Both the position numbers and the translations under genes were made by a program. From Talaromyces rugulosus (Eukaryota; Ascomycota; Eurotiomycetes; Eurotiales; Trichocomaceae), in contig NC_049561.1 of the NCBI RefSeq assembly GCF_013368755.1, forward strand, positions 186,001 through 250,000: 64,000 bases of DNA, read 5' to 3'. Shown piece by piece: positions 35,882 to 46,056 of the stretch; position 1 is the first letter of the stretch, and the number at the start of each line of letters is the position of its first letter. Under the pieces are notes generated by a model. It saw only the letters and a program-made list of their open reading frames with translations, did no database searches and was not told the origin of the DNA.

Positions 35882-36919
35882 TCAGTTCTGATCAAAAATG
35901 GCCTTCATCTCGGCGCACGCAGTCTGGTAAATAATATTGATCCTTCCCTGGTCGCGAAACGGATTCGGCGACTTGTCCCACGCGTGCGGCGCCTTTTCAA
36001 TCATCATGGCGCGCACCTTCTTGCCCATGGCTTCGAGCCGGCGCACGAATCGCTGGCCCTCGTCCAACAGCATATCCCACTCGCACGTGTACAAGAAAAT
36101 GTGTTGTGGCAGGCCTTCTTCCAGCATCTGGTCAGAAGCGCGTTCGGGCGAGGCAAACGGGGATGAGCGAAGGTCGTGGTTTGGGATGTAGGCTTCGTCG
36201 AACAGGTTCGTGAAAAACGCAGGCATCGTCTTCCCCGGAAACACACTGGTGGCGCGGCGGTGCTCGCGGGATGCTACAAAGTCGAGGAGCGGGTACCAGG
36301 CGAAGGTGGCCAGGATCTGCAGATTGCCCTGGCCGCTGACCAGGTTTTGCGTCGAGTCAAACGGGCCAATGTCGATGATGTCGCTGCCCGTGTCGTTTTG
36401 GATACGGTTTTGCAGGCGCAGCGGAACAGTGATGGCCAGATTGCCGCCGGCCGAGAAGCCCGTCAGCACGATCCGGGATGCGTCAATACCCAGCTCGCCG
36501 GCGTGCGCAGCCAGATAGAGCAGTGTTTCCACGCAGTCGTCGACGGCGGCCGGGAAGGGGTGCTCGGGGGCACGGCGGTAGTCGACACTGACATAGACAG
36601 CATCGGTCTCCTGCATCACGCATTGTGCCCAGAACGAGTCGTCCGTGGCCGAGCCGAGCGTGAAGCCGCCGCCGTGGAAGTTGACGACGACGGGCAGCGG
36701 ACGGCCTTGGTGGGTTGCTCGATACCGGTAGTAGGCAGGCGGGCAGTAGAAGTAGAGCTTGACGTTGCGCTTGCGGTTGTTCTTGTCAAAGGGGATGTAG
36801 CGTACAAACGACGGAGGTGGTGGGCGACTGACGCCGGCGGTATGCAGGAACATGCCTATCCCCATGAGGAAGCGCCAGAACACGGCCTGGACGTGCAGCC
36901 ACCAGCGCGCGTTGTCCAT
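35882..36919 (-). CDS. erdH: Alpha/beta-hydrolase, likely ergosteryl-aspartate hydrolase (ErdH)
   Basis: One exon of 345 residues from the first in-frame ATG (36919). Hormone-sensitive-lipase-type fold: oxyanion HGGG at 82-85, nucleophile elbow GFSAGG with Ser156, acid in CEWDMLLDEG (Asp282), and His312 in KAPHAWD. A hydrophobic N-terminal segment (about 8-28) may anchor it to a membrane. Family knowledge: fungal ErdH removes aspartate from ergosteryl-3beta-O-aspartate and its gene commonly lies beside erdS. Here it is head to head with erdS, separated by 1.3 kb. The name therefore rests on fold plus neighbourhood; without the neighbour I would call it only an HSL-type esterase. The complementary strand has a long open frame (36176-37345) caused by codon bias. 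Confidence 0.82.
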   Translation of the reverse strand: MDNARWWLHVQAVFWRFLMGIGMFLHTAGVSRPPPPSFVRYIPFDKNNRKRNVKLYFYCPPAYYRYRATHQGRPLPVVVNFHGGGFTLGSATDDSFWAQCVMQETDAVYVSVDYRRAPEHPFPAAVDDCVETLLYLAAHAGELGIDASRIVLTGFSAGGNLAITVPLRLQNRIQNDTGSDIIDIGPFDSTQNLVSGQGNLQILATFAWYPLLDFVASREHRRATSVFPGKTMPAFFTNLFDEAYIPNHDLRSSPFASPERASDQMLEEGLPQHIFLYTCEWDMLLDEGQRFVRRLEAMGKKVRAMMIEKAPHAWDKSPNPFRDQGRINIIYQTACAEMKAIFDQN

Positions 36920-38221
36920 GCTGGTGTTTTCTGCTTGGGCTGGCTTGGGCTGACGTTGTTTGAGGGGATTGGAGCGCTGGCAGTTCTGCGGATGGCGACG
37001 GAGATGAGGACGAGGGAACGGACGAGAAGCCGCAGGTCGTGTGATGCGATCACCACCACACACAAAGACCAGACGATCGAGCAGGGACGACTGGCCACGG
37101 GGCTAGCGAGAGCGAGGAAACGGACTTACTTCAGTGTAACTCACCGACTGCCGACAGGACACAACGTCGAGTCGGGAGTTGTGCCGTGGTGTTGTTCAAC
37201 TCAGATCGGCGCGGAAGCAGCGGCTGCAGTCGATGGCGGGACAATTAAATGGTCAAATAATCGCGAGGAAAATATGCAGCTGCAACTAACTGACTACGAC
37301 AGACAACAAGAGGCAGAAATGTGCAGTACAGCAGTTGGTTTATGATTTATGTCAACTGGTGTGTCCACGTAATCTCTTGGCCTGCGCCACCAGGAGCCAA
37401 CGCCGAGCCTTTGTCAATTGTGAATTATGAATTATTATTAGTTAAGTGATAATGATAATAGTTTATATTGCGAGTACTGCGACTAGCAACATTGAACAAA
37501 ACCTACCTGAGAACCAGTGCCCAGTGACATAATAAGGGCGATGACATCACATCGCCTCAAGCGGCGCCCTGAGATCGCCGGATCCAGAATCAAGGAATCT
37601 ATCTGAGCAATTCCTCAGGCGATTGATTTATGGCCGGATATATAGCTGCGATGCCGTGTTTGTTTCAGCCTGACTGCTACATGTATTGCTACTGCCGTCA
37701 CTGCTATCGATTGATCAATGGAGGAATCACTGCTCCGTACAACCTCACTCCACTGAAGGCTCAATTCAATCTATGACCCTCTGATCCAGGTCCAGATCCA
37801 CGATAAACAACTCCAATCGCCCCGGCCTCTTCCGAGAACTTCCTGTTTTTTTTCTTTCTTCGGCCTCGCCGCGGCCCCGCCATTCTTAGTCAGGGTTGCT
37901 GCTGCTGCTATTGCTTCACTCTTGTTCACAGCCCAGAACTCTAGCCACCGCCCAATTGCTGCAGCTATATAGCTAGGCTCGCTGGCCGGCCAGAATCAAG
38001 CGAGTTTTCAGAAATTCTCCTGTGGCCATTGACTCATAGCACCATTGCGGCGCCAGCTTTGTTACTAATCGCTGCCCCTCACTTACAAAGCTTCACGCCT
38101 CGCCTCCACCAACTCCCACAACCACAACCACAACCACAACGTCAACTTTTAACACCCCCGCCAACTCCCGAGAACCAATTCCATCGCTCATCAATAGGGC
38201 TCCAGCCGACCTCTCTCAGCC
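36920..38221. promoter_or_regulatory. Divergent promoter region of erdH and erdS
   Basis: 1.3 kb with no credible gene. Near erdS it carries CT-rich and CA-rich leader sequence, including an ACCACA repeat at 38117-38140. Shared placement suggests possible co-regulation of the synthase and hydrolase. Confidence 0.55.
38117..38140. repeat. CCACAA repeat in the erdS leader
   Basis: Four CCACAA-type units about 80 bases before the erdS ATG, probably in the 5' leader. Confidence 0.75.
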
Positions 38222-41095
38222 ATGTCGGGTATCAGACGTGCCCTTTCCAAGATCCGTCATAAAGGCGACAACGGATCAGAGACCGACTCCCATGGCCCCA
38301 GCAGCACCAACCACAGCCGCAGCAACAGTGCCAGCAACCCGGCCTCGCCTCGGCGCTCTCTCGTCAACTTCCTGCGCGAGCGTGACTACATCTCGTCCTC
38401 CGATGACATGTCCGATGACTCGTCGGCCCCCCTGAGCAAAAACCAGCAGAAGCGCATCGCCCGCCAGCATCGCCGCCAGGTCAAGAGCCGCCTCAGCGAG
38501 GAGCACAGGAACGACTCGGAGCAGCGTCGTCTCGACAAGGAGGATGAAAAGTACCGCACGGAGACTCCTGAGATGAAAGCCCGCTACGGCAACTTGCCTC
38601 TGGTCCAGAGCCAGGAACGCCAGAACCTCCCGCGCATTCGTCTGGACGATATTTCCAAGGACATGATCGGCCAAGAGGTCTGCTTCACTGCCCGTCTGCA
38701 TATCGTTCGTAATATGAGCTCCAAGCTGGTCTTTGTCGTCTTCCGCCAACAGCTGGTCACCTTTCAAGGAGTCCTCCACGCCCTGGATGGAAAAGTATCT
38801 ACTGGCATGATTTCATGGGTTGAGCATTTGCGAACAGGCACCATTGTCCGCGTGCGTGGTATCATGCAGACCCCTGCCGTCCCTGTCTTGGGCTGCACCC
38901 ATCATGACGTTGAACTTTCCATTGAGCAGTTCCACGTTGTCGTGCGCCGTGAAGACCCCGTGCCATTCTCCGTCTATGAAGCCGAGGTCCGCACCGAGGA
39001 GGAAGACCGCGTCGAAGGCCGCTTCAGCCATATCTCAGACCGAACCCGTCTGTCTAACCGTATTCTCGATCTCCGAACAGGCACCGCCCAGGCAATCTTC
39101 CGTCTCCAGTCGGCCGTGGGTAACCTGTTCCGTGCCGCTCTCGACGAACGCAGGTTCATCGAGATCCATTCTCCCAAGCTCCAGGGTGCTGCTACCGAGT
39201 CTGGCGCGAGCGTCTTTGAGGTGAACTACTTTGGGCGCCCCGCCTTCCTCGCACAGAGTCCCCAATTAGCAAAGCAGATGGCCATTGCCTCCGACTTTGA
39301 CCGTGTGTACGAGATTGGCGCCGTTTTCCGCGCGGAGAACTCGAATACACACCGTCATCTGACCGAGTACACTGGATTGGATATTGAAATGGCCATTGAG
39401 GAGCACTACCATGAAATGCTAGAGACTATTGACGCTACGCTTAAGCATATTATCAAGGGATTGTACAGCAAATTCCGCCGCGAGATCGAGACAGTCAAAC
39501 ATCAATTCCCGTCGGAGGACATTGTGCTCCTCGACGAGACTCCCATAATTCCATTCAAAGACGCAGTGAAGCTGTTGAACGACTCGGGCTGGCGAAATGA
39601 AGACGGAGAGCTGGTTCCGGACGACGAAGACTTGCATACTCGCGATGAGATCAGAGTAGGCCAGCTGGTGAAAGAAAAGTATGGTGCCGATTACTATATC
39701 ATTGACAAGTTCCCCGTTTCCGCTCGGCCATTCTATACCATGCCCGACCCGCACGATGCTGCGTATACCAACTCTTTCGACATGTTTGTTCGCGGCCAGG
39801 AGATTGTCTCGGGCGGTCAGCGTATCCACGACCCTACCATGTTGGAGGAGAATATGAGGAAAGTTGGCATCGATCCCGCCGCCATGGATGACTACCTTGA
39901 AGGCTTCAGATGGGGGGCGCCACCTCATGCCGGTGCTGGTGTCGGACTGGAGCGTTTCCTCATGCTTGTCCTGAAGCTAGGAAACATCCGCCTGGCTTCC
40001 ATGTTCCACCGTGACCCCAAGAGCTTCCCCGCCAAGCCAGCGGTTGCTAACCTCCGACATCCTGAGGCTTCTACTCTGGAACCAGCCTGGTTGAAAGAAA
40101 ACCACACTCCCCGGGCCGAAAGTGAAGACGAAATGCCACGTCTAGTAGATCTCATTGCCAACTATGGCGATGCTACGTCGACGTCCTGGACGGATGAGCG
40201 CTATAAGATCTGGCGTGATCCCAGCACGGGGGCTGCCATATCGTATATTCCTAGCTACAACCACGCCATCATCCCCGGCGATCCCCTGTGCGACCCAAGC
40301 CAGTACCACCGCGTCATCACTTCTTTTCTGCACTGGCTCAAGCGTGAAACCAAGCTCAAGCCCATCTGGCTTCTCCTCTCGCCAGCAGTCGAGGAGCTTT
40401 TGGGCGAGAAGCTGGGATGGCGCAGCCTGTCCTGCATTGCCGAAGAGGTGGTGGATCCTAGTCGCAACATGATGGCGTCCGACACGGAAATTGCTCGAAA
40501 GATCCGCCACGCCGAGAACGAAGGGGTCAAGATCTTCTCGGTCCCCCCGGGCCAACTGCCGTCGGAGGAAATTCGAAGCAAGATCGACCAGCGCGTCAAA
40601 GATTGGCTGGCCAACCGCAAGGGCACTCAAATCCATCTATCCGAAATCGCCCCGTGGCGCGACTACGAGCACCGGTGGTACTTTTACGCACAAGACAAGG
40701 AGGGCAACATCCCGTCGTTTGTGGCCCTGGCCATGCTTGCTCCACAGCGCGGTATGCAAGTGAAATACAGTCTTGACTTCCCCGGAGCGCCCAATGGAAC
40801 GATTGAGTACATTGTCACACACGCGATCCAGACGGCAGCCAAGTCGGGTATCAAGTCCCTTACGTTTGGCGCCGGTGCCACCTCGCGCCTGACGCCTGGC
40901 CACCACATGAAGGGAGCCAAGGTGCGCATGTTGCAGCACACATACGAGGCTGTCGCGAAACAATTCCACCTGACGCGCAAGAGCGAGTTCCGCATGAAGC
41001 TGGGAGCCCACGAAGAGCCCTTGTACATTGCCTATCCTCCTCATGGGCTTGGATCACGCGGAATCCGCGCCATTATGAACTTTTTCGAAGACTAG
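38222..41095 (+). CDS. erdS: Ergosteryl-aspartate synthase (AspRS-DUF2156 fusion, ErdS)
   Basis: Intronless, 957 residues, from a clean ATG after a CA-rich leader. Residues 1-125 are a charged Ser-rich extension. About 145-245 is the OB-fold anticodon-binding domain of eukaryotic-type AspRS, and 270-605 the class IIb catalytic domain: motif 2 FRAENSNTHRHLTEYTGLDIEM (369-390), the QSPQL loop (345-349), and motif 3 with GAGVGLER (571-578). Instead of ending after FHRDPKSFP like a normal AspRS, the chain continues with a DUF2156 domain of about 290 residues (660-957), including PLCDPSQYHRVITSFLHWL and the closing LGAHEEPLYIAYPP. This architecture is that of ErdS, which charges tRNA-Asp and transfers Asp to ergosterol. 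The divergent neighbour fits ErdH. All AspRS signature residues I checked are intact. Whether a separate housekeeping AspRS exists cannot be seen here. Confidence 0.93.
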   Translation: MSGIRRALSKIRHKGDNGSETDSHGPSSTNHSRSNSASNPASPRRSLVNFLRERDYISSSDDMSDDSSAPLSKNQQKRIARQHRRQVKSRLSEEHRNDSEQRRLDKEDEKYRTETPEMKARYGNLPLVQSQERQNLPRIRLDDISKDMIGQEVCFTARLHIVRNMSSKLVFVVFRQQLVTFQGVLHALDGKVSTGMISWVEHLRTGTIVRVRGIMQTPAVPVLGCTHHDVELSIEQFHVVVRREDPVPFSVYEAEVRTEEEDRVEGRFSHISDRTRLSNRILDLRTGTAQAIFRLQSAVGNLFRAALDERRFIEIHSPKLQGAATESGASVFEVNYFGRPAFLAQSPQLAKQMAIASDFDRVYEIGAVFRAENSNTHRHLTEYTGLDIEMAIEEHYHEMLETIDATLKHIIKGLYSKFRREIETVKHQFPSEDIVLLDETPIIPFKDAVKLLNDSGWRNEDGELVPDDEDLHTRDEIRVGQLVKEKYGADYYIIDKFPVSARPFYTMPDPHDAAYTNSFDMFVRGQEIVSGGQRIHDPTMLEENMRKVGIDPAAMDDYLEGFRWGAPPHAGAGVGLERFLMLVLKLGNIRLASMFHRDPKSFPAKPAVANLRHPEASTLEPAWLKENHTPRAESEDEMPRLVDLIANYGDATSTSWTDERYKIWRDPSTGAAISYIPSYNHAIIPGDPLCDPSQYHRVITSFLHWLKRETKLKPIWLLLSPAVEELLGEKLGWRSLSCIAEEVVDPSRNMMASDTEIARKIRHAENEGVKIFSVPPGQLPSEEIRSKIDQRVKDWLANRKGTQIHLSEIAPWRDYEHRWYFYAQDKEGNIPSFVALAMLAPQRGMQVKYSLDFPGAPNGTIEYIVTHAIQTAAKSGIKSLTFGAGATSRLTPGHHMKGAKVRMLQHTYEAVAKQFHLTRKSEFRMKLGAHEEPLYIAYPPHGLGSRGIRAIMNFFED

Positions 41096-42090
41096 ACTTG
41101 GGGAGGGGTAAGATAAGAATAGTGATAAGGGAGTACGTTGTTTATGAATTTTTTTGGAATGATGATCTGCGGGTGGATTTGTTGTTGTTTTTGTGACTGT
41201 TCTTTGTCATTCTTGCATGCTTCTTTTTTCTCAAGCTTTGGTTTTAACTTTTCTATTCCCCATTAGTTCGATTGGCTCTCATAGATGCCCAGCCGATGTA
41301 ATAATTAGGCAGTTTTTTTTTGCTACAATAACACAGTTCTCCGGACTACGTCATCAATGGCACTGCCAAACTGCAATTTTACAAAAATTACATAAAATCC
41401 CCTGGTAAGACAAGAAATGCAGGGCGTCCAAATAAGAAATAACAGTAAAATGGGAATTTAGCGTTGCCTACCTTACCAGCAATCTAGGCCGCCGGACGTT
41501 CGTCTCCACCTGCACTTTCTTTTTTGACTTTTTTCTAGTCGGTGAGGATTGTTGTCTGTCCCTGGTGCCTTACAACGCACACGACTTGTCTTACTTGGAC
41601 ATTTGGAATAATATCCAGAGTTTGATGGCGACGTTGGACAGCGGCCGCCAGCTATTCAATTTGATTTTGTAAATACCGCAATCTCAACATCTCGACGTCT
41701 CGACAATCCCCAATCGGAACGCTCCAGGAGGCGGCGACTTGCACCAGAATCAGTTTCACTTTCCATCTGTCAATCAGCTGCATCTAGCAGTATGCAGCAT
41801 GCTATATTCTGCACCTCAGCAAATAAGCTCCGAGCTGTTGGTTGGCTGACGCTCGATGCAGCTGGACAACCAATTCGTCGGGAGTCAGATTGGCGGTGAG
41901 CGCCGTTTTTGACACCGCTAGATTGCATGCAGGTCGCGCCCAACATTTTCTTGTGTTTCGTGTTTTATGTTGTGCTTTATATTTTATACTTTATTGGTAT
42001 ATATATTTATATATCAGTATAAATATAATTTACCGCCTTCTCGCCCTTCCATGGTTCACCAGATCCCGAGAGCCTTGTCAGTCGAATACA
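41096..42090. other. Intergenic region, nothing recognised
   Basis: 995 bp, AT-rich near 41995-42030 (TATATA tract shortly before the next gene). A short frame at 41193-41408 has no motif. Confidence 0.5.
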
Positions 42091-45025
42091 ATGAATGGCA
42101 TGCAAACTGCTCAACAGCTACGAGAAAAAGGCAATGCTTTGTATAAAAGCGGGAAACTTACTGAAGGTTAGTCCTTTTTTTTTCTTCTCTTATTTTTAAT
42201 TAATTTGATTCTGGTGTGGTGGGCCGGTGTCGCTGTGTGGTTGTATACATCCCTGCTGCAGATGTCAACACCCCCCCCCCTTTCTTACATCAATAGCTTG
42301 CCTTCATGTTTCAATGCTGACGCTAGTGCTAATTCTTTTGAAACTACTCCAGCTATAAAATCCTACCAAGACGCTGCTCATCACGCTGGAAACGACGACT
42401 ATCTCCCATGGTCAAACCTCTCAGCAGCCTACTTTGAGGCTGGTCAGTATGAGCAATCGGCTGAAAGCGCTCTGCGCGCGCTGGCACTTTGCAGCAAGAA
42501 CGACAGCAACCAGAATGAGGCTACCAACCTCGAAAGGAAGCTTGCCCCCCGCGTGATCCGCGCATATCTGCATACCCACCAGTATGCCATGGCTAGGCTG
42601 TGGCTCAAAAGGTATGGGGCTTCCGCCGCTGCCGACGAGTCGCTCCAGTATCAGGCATCTCTAGATCAAGCCGAGGCAGTGAGGGAGGCAGCGCCGGATG
42701 AGAAAAGGTTTCGGCGGGATCTTCAAGCAAAAGTTCCTCGCTATAGACCTCAGTAGTGAGTTATAGGCTTGGAAGACGTAATAGAAACTTTTTCTTTGTG
42801 AAACATGCTAATTGAGCAGCGACGTCTACCACGAATTCTACAACGTGGGCCACGATGAAATCATAGACATGCTAGACTTTTCGATGCTTTCAGACTTGAA
42901 GAAAGACGTCTCCATGTTCTTCGCCGGCATCGGTGACGCTCGCCACTTTTACGGCCAGCTCGTGATCCTCAACATGACCTCTGAGCGCATGGCCGCCCCC
43001 TCGCCGGTTAAACGGCGGTATCATTTCAGCATGAACGACAGGAAAGCCGGTACGTTTGCGCGCAACCTTGTGCTGTTCGTCCTCTTGGACGAGCTCGCCG
43101 TGAATAAGAACATGCCGCAGGCCCAGAGGACGGAGCTGTACACGGTTGTGTACTTTTTGTTCCTGGGCGCCATTATACCGCGCTTTGTGGTAGCCCGCCT
43201 TGATAGCGTTATTGACATGGTCATTGAAAGGCTTGAAAATAGTGACCCTGGCACGACTACTGCTGTTCTTCCCTGGGTCCAGGTGTACGCCCCGGACCGG
43301 CCGGAGATCTTGCGTGCGCTCAAGTCGTGGAAGAGTGATGGTTCGCTCACGCCCCAGTTCAGCACCGCGCGTACCATGGAATTGACCGTGATGGGGTTGG
43401 GTATGCATAGGGCAATGATGTCGGAACATCGAGCACCGCCGGGCTGCCAAAAGGAGATGGAGACGTTCTTCGAGGTACCGTTTCTGCAGCCGCCGCGGAG
43501 TATGTTGAAAGAGCACGAACCGGAGCTGCTAAAGCTGTTGGACGGAGCAGCCTCGGTGCAGAAGCTGGAAACCTATCTCACTGCCAACTGGGCTACAAAC
43601 CCGACTCTGCTCGACGAGGACTGGCATGTAAAGGCAGGATGCGATATCTACACGGGTTGGGATCCGTTCGATACCTACCAAGCCTTGCACCAAATCCTAT
43701 CCTTACAGGAAAAAGGAGGGCCCCGGAAGACGAAGCTGTTTGACCACGTGTCTTACTTTTTCCAGAGCATAGTCGTGGCTCTCCGCAGAATCCGTGGCCG
43801 GCTCACAACCGAGTTTCTCCTCGGCGATGCTGCTGATGTCATTGATGCAGTGCGCCACGGACTCATCGAGAGCCGCGATGCCACAGCGCCTGCTGCCTTT
43901 GATATGGTTCATTTGTCCAATGTGCCGGATTACATCGGTGGCAGCTTTTTCACATTCACGACCGCGGCCAAGATCCTGAAGAACTCGCAGGCGGCAAAAC
44001 TCAATACCACCTGTCTACGCAACACGTCGCTGTGGCAATCTCAAGACGAGTTTCACTGCGAGTACATGGCAGTAAGCGACACGAAGATGCTGTCTCGCGT
44101 CACCGACCTGCACTTGACCGGCAAGGAGGATGATGATCCCCTTGACCCCATGTCAGGATACATGGAATGGAGACGGAGTCGCCTGGTGAAACCAGTGCTG
44201 CCGTACGAGGATCTACTTCCGCGCGCCGAGTTGACGCGGTTTTTGCACATGCATTTCTTCAAACTGGCGCTGCCTCGCGGGCGGAAATCGTCGGACGACA
44301 ATTACCACGCCTTTATACACCCAAATCTAAATCTGACCTGTTTCTTCCGTCTTTTGATCCATCTCCACGAGCTAGGGTATCCGGCACACTGGCTTGCGGA
44401 TGTATTGGGCAAGATACTGGACAACCAAGTCGTCACAACAGCACGACCACCGCGCTCACTTCCTCTACAGCCTCGAGAGCTTTCCCACCACAGCAACGCG
44501 CCAGCAGAAGTGTGTGTTGGGCCATTCGTCGGCGAAATGTCAACACTCACCGTTTTGTTCCAGCGTATCCTCCCATTTACCCCTTTTAGTAATGCTTTGC
44601 CATCTGTCGACATGGTTCACCAATACAGCATGCAACTCAACTGGCTCGGACCGCCCAAAAACAACGACGCGGCCGCCATGGTCCTTTTCTTCTTTGACTT
44701 GGAAACTCACTATCCTGGCGACAACATACGCGATGACCTCGACTCTTCTTATTCTTCTTTTTCTTCTGCCTCACGGTCAAACGCGTTGAAACAGTTCCGA
44801 GAACACGGCTCCGTCGTGATAACAAGTTTTACCTATACCGGACTGCAAAACAGCCGCACTGTCAGATTCTGGATGAGAGAGGACATCATGGACCGAATCT
44901 GCGAGCAAAACGAGCATTGGTCGTGCGCGGTGTGGCGCGTGGATGACTGGCAGCGACTTACCACGTTTCCTGAGGATGTGTCTCTCCTCGTCAAGGAGAA
45001 AAAATGGGTGGATGGCAAATCCTGA
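42091..45025 (+). CDS. TPR-DUF4470 protein
   Basis: Three exons, 42091-42166, 42353-42755 and 42820-45025, 894 residues. Residues 1-100 form TPR-type helices (AQQLREKGNALYKSGKLTE-AIKSYQDAA, then YLPWSNLSAAYFEAGQYEQS). A DUF4470 domain starts at about 160 (YDVYHEFYNVGHDEIIDML, FFAGIGDARHFYGQLVILN). The rest is a long helical region ending VSLLVKEKKWV. Such fungal proteins have no known reaction; MYND zinc fingers occur in relatives but no Cys/His finger is visible here. The first intron is long for this window (186 nt, GTTAGT donor) and has a C-run and T-run; its acceptor at 42352 restores the TPR frame. Confidence 0.85.
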
Positions 45026-45658
45026 CGGTGTTGAAATGGAGTTTTGTAGGTGGAGACTATTTACGATCTCATGAACTTTTTTCTTATTTGCAGCTGGGAT
45101 ATTAATATGGGCGGATCTATTAAAGAAGGATGACGCAAGTCAATAAATTGAGCGAAAAGTTTGGTTTTCTTTTCTTCTTTTCTTATTTTTTTTTTACTAT
45201 ACAATGATATCCAGATACATACAGCTTACCAAAACGTGCTGCCCGCTACATCTCGTTCGTGACTGATCCAAATCATCGGGAATTCAATCTACGTCAAATC
45301 TCTCGCGAGAGTTGCATATAATAATGGTTTTTAATTGTGACTTACAGTCCATTCGGCAGCCTCACCCAATCGGGGACTTGTTCTGGCTGATAATCAATCT
45401 GATAAAGTACAACACGTTATGTTATCTGTTTCCTGCGGATGTAGTTTTTACTATCTACACATCAATTGATAGTAAATAGTCTATAAGCGAAATATATTAA
45501 ATAATATTTACCATCTCTATCTCCTTTTTTTAACTCTAGAATCAGTTTAATATTAACTAATCTAAATAAAACATACATTTACTTCTTCTTGTTAGCTTTT
45601 TATCAGTTAATAATCATAACACTTAGCTAATTTATCTAGCCTTAATTTCAAGAAAACC
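45026..45658. other. AT-rich spacer at the left edge of the accessory region
   Basis: Strongly AT-rich at 45400-45650. No gene recognised. It marks a change from conserved, GC-richer genes to the accessory cluster. Confidence 0.6.
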
Positions 45659-45960
45659 CTAACTGCTATCGAGCCCTGCCTCTGCGGCATTCATCGCGGC
45701 CAATGCCCAGCTGGCTTGCTCCGAGTTGGTCTTATAGCTGGTTTGATTGGCAGACATAAAGTCGCTTTTGCTGGCGATTTGGCCAACTATGTTTTGCTTG
45801 GTCATTGCGTTGTACTGGTCGTCGCCGGTCAGAGCCCAGTAGTCAATCAGAGCAGTGTACATTAGAGAGATCTGCCACCATTCTTCGGGCTTCGTGGGTG
45901 CATTGGAGTAGTTGGATGTTAACCCGGCTGCAATTGCTTTGGCGAGGTCCTTGCTTGAGT
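45659..45960 (-). pseudogene. GH76 alpha-1,6-mannanase (DFG5/DCW1 family) fragment
   Basis: About 100 minus-strand codons match the start of GH76 proteins: DLAKAIAAGLTSNY, PEEWWQISLMYTALIDYWALTGDDQYN and NSEQASWALAAMNAAEAGL. Normal members have about 450 residues with a signal peptide before this part. Here an in-frame stop lies just upstream (near 45965), there is no signal peptide, and a stop follows after LDSS at 45659. The catalytic Asp pair lies in the missing part. I therefore read a truncated relic at the border of the accessory region. A misplaced splice model cannot explain it, as I find no continuing exon on either side. Confidence 0.75.
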
Positions 45961-46056
45961 CTTTTTATTAGAATTAGCACGATTGATTTATCATTGTGCG
46001 ACCAAAAATTCTTTATTCATAGCCGCCGGCGGACTATGGTACTTATTACATTTCAT

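Noticed and set aside
36176..37345. 389-codon plus-strand open frame opposite erdH
   Set aside because: It mirrors the codon bias of the GC-rich hydrolase gene, is Val/Gly/Arg-rich without any domain, and has no intron or motif support.
38222..41095. Plain cytosolic aspartyl-tRNA synthetase
   Set aside because: The chain continues about 350 residues beyond the usual AspRS end with a DUF2156-type domain, so the fusion reading is preferred.
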